A DNA stretch of 64,000 nt from Pseudomonas sp. LS.1a (GTDB lineage Bacteria; Pseudomonadota; Gammaproteobacteria; Pseudomonadales; Pseudomonadaceae). Both the position numbers and the translations under genes were made by a program. Shown piece by piece: positions 62,705-64,000 of the stretch. The notes under the pieces are model-generated. The model was not told the origin of the DNA. It was given only the letters and a program-made list of their open reading frames with translations, and did not search any database. How positions within the stretch are numbered: the stretch's first letter is position 1; each line of letters begins with the position of its first letter. The stretch lies in NCBI RefSeq assembly GCF_022533585.1, contig NZ_CP092827.1:784001-848000 (forward strand), read 5' to 3'.

Positions 62705-64000
62705 TCAGGCGTAGTGCTTGGCTGCCGGGCTGCTTTCCACCAGTTCCAGTGCCACGTCGTTGTCGGCACTGATCTTGTGGTACAGGGCGGCATCGGTCGC
62801 CAAGGTCTTCTCGCGAGCCGGGAAGATTTCCTTGAGCTTGGCAGCCCAGGCACCTTTGGCCTGCTCGGGGAAGCAGCGTTCGATCAGTTCCAGCATGATC
62901 GACACGGTGACCGAAGCACCCGGCGATGCGCCGAGCAGTGCAGCCAGGCTGCCGTCCTGGGCCGAAACCAGCTCGGTACCGAACTGCAGCACGCCGCCTT
63001 TCTTCGGGTCTTTCTTGATGATCTGCACACGCTGACCAGCCACTTCCAGGCGCCAGTCTTCGGCCTTGGCCTGTGGGTAGAAGCGACGCAGGGCTTCCAG
63101 GCGCTGCTCCATCGACTGCATCACTTCGCTGACCAGGTACTTGGTCAGGTCCATGTTGTCACGGGCCACGGCCAGCATCGGGCCGATGTTGCCCATGCGC
63201 ACCGACAGCGGCAGGTCCATCAGCGAGCCGTGCTTGAGGAACTTGGTGGTGAAGCCGGCATAGGGGCCGAACAGCAGCGATTTCTTGCCATCGACCACGC
63301 GGGTATCCAGGTGCGGTACCGACATCGGCGGGGCGCCTACTGCGGCCTGGCTGTAGACCTTGGCCTGGTGCTGCTTGACGATTTCCGGGTTGTCGCAACG
63401 CAGCCACTGGCCGCTGACCGGGAAGCCGCCGAAGCCTTTGCTTTCCGGGATGCCCGACAGCTGCAGCAGCGGCAGGGCCGCGCCACCGGCGCCGAGGAAG
63501 ACGAAGCGGGCGTCCACTTCACGGCTGCCGCCGCTGTTGACGTCCTTGATGCTCACGGTCCAGCCCTTGCCGTTACGGCGCAGGCCGACGACCTTCTTGC
63601 TGTACTTCACTTGGGCGTCCTGCGAGTCGCCCAGCAGCTTCAGCAGCTTGTTGGTCAGGGCGCCGAAGTTGACGTCGGTGCCCTTGAGCACGCGGGTGGC
63701 GGCGATGTGCTGGTCGGCCGGGCGGCCTGGCATCATCAGCGGCATCCAGTCGTTCATCACGGCCTTGTCTTCGGTGTATTCCATATCGGCGAAGGCATGG
63801 TGCTGCTTGAGCAGCTCATAGCGCTTCTTGAGGAAGGAAACACCCTTGTCACCCTCGACGTAGCTCAGGTGCGGGACAGGGTTGATGAAGGCACGCGCCG
63901 AGCCGAAGTTGCCCTTCTTGCTCAGGTAGGCCCAGAACTGGCGCGAAACCTCGAACTGGGTGTTGATGTGCACGGCCTTCTTGATGTCGATGCTGCCATC
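62705..64000 (-). CDS. mqo: Malate:quinone oxidoreductase (5' end outside window)
   Basis: Membrane-associated FAD enzyme of the TCA cycle that oxidises malate and reduces quinone. The visible 432 residues show [75 protein letters not shown], and [20 protein letters not shown] near the end. The C-terminus is ordinary (AAKHYA). The frame is open to base 64000, so the N-terminal FAD-binding loop and the start lie beyond the window; a GTG at 63973 is internal. Confidence 0.95.
   Translation of the reverse strand, partial: DGSIDIKKAVHINTQFEVSRQFWAYLSKKGNFGSARAFINPVPHLSYVEGDKGVSFLKKRYELLKQHHAFADMEYTEDKAVMNDWMPLMMPGRPADQHIAATRVLKGTDVNFGALTNKLLKLLGDSQDAQVKYSKKVVGLRRNGKGWTVSIKDVNSGGSREVDARFVFLGAGGAALPLLQLSGIPESKGFGGFPVSGQWLRCDNPEIVKQHQAKVYSQAAVGAPPMSVPHLDTRVVDGKKSLLFGPYAGFTTKFLKHGSLMDLPLSVRMGNIGPMLAVARDNMDLTKYLVSEVMQSMEQRLEALRRFYPQAKAEDWRLEVAGQRVQIIKKDPKKGGVLQFGTELVSAQDGSLAALLGASPGASVTVSIMLELIERCFPEQAKGAWAAKLKEIFPAREKTLATDAALYHKISADNDVALELVESSPAAKHYA

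Overview
The window looks like chromosomal DNA of a Pseudomonas putida-group bacterium. The basis is the high-GC Pseudomonas codon use, the many inverted pairs of the P. putida REP element (core CGCGGGTAAACCCGCTCCCAC), and a gene order that, from memory and not checked, follows P. putida KT2440 around PP_0704-PP_0751 and P. aeruginosa around PA4640-PA4673.

Layout. 1-19.8 kb is a core-like segment: an MFS transporter cut by the window edge, alkylation repair (alkA-like, ada), a large MscS-type channel, a DUF3422 gene remnant, a GNAT enzyme, an aldehyde dehydrogenase / NCS1 permease / NTF2-like operon, ycaC, ppk2, a Kef-like antiporter, an AI-2E family protein, a three-gene DUF2955 export operon and a SulP anion transporter. 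19.88-38.23 kb is an accessory block inserted between sulP and ychF. Its left edge is the tail and terminal repeat of an IS3-type transposase, and its right edge is the N-terminal part of a tyrosine integrase fused onto a truncated AraC regulator. It carries a YbfB-type MFS protein, two DoxX proteins, an Old Yellow Enzyme, a cytochrome c / 2Fe-2S / molybdopterin oxidase / XdhC operon, a second MFS transporter, two LysR regulators, a cysteine-less DsbA-fold protein, an orphan receiver domain, an exported metallo-beta-lactamase-fold enzyme, a DedA protein and two almost identical inverted copies of an isochorismatase-fold hydrolase. A third copy of that hydrolase's leader has no gene.

38.4-64 kb is core again: ychF-pth-rplY; prs, tRNA-Gln(UUG), ispE, lolB and a TPR lipoprotein; hemA-prfA-prmC-moeB-murI; pagL-like lipid A deacylase; the light-response block (DUF523/DUF1722, MerR/LitR, phrB, SDR, with a divergent FAD oxidoreductase and TIGR01777-hemH); uraA-upp; hpt-wbuC-like; a secreted hypothetical; a PA4642-family protein; and mqo, cut by the window end.

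How the genes may work together. The accessory block reads as an inducible redox and detoxification module: an enone reductase, a periplasmic molybdenum hydroxylase feeding electrons to a triheme cytochrome c, DoxX membrane proteins and efflux pumps. A TGCGCAAC / TCACGCAA-type motif recurs before the OYE gene, between the oxidase operon and the MFS gene, and before the DsbA-fold gene, which suggests that the LysR regulator at 30143 controls all three. A second conserved arrangement, two direct repeats 41 bp apart, occurs in the leaders of the hydrolase copy 2 and the second LysR gene. In the core, two TGTACA-N12-TGTAYA sites flank the MerR/photolyase operon and its neighbours and fit a LitR/PplR1 light regulon.
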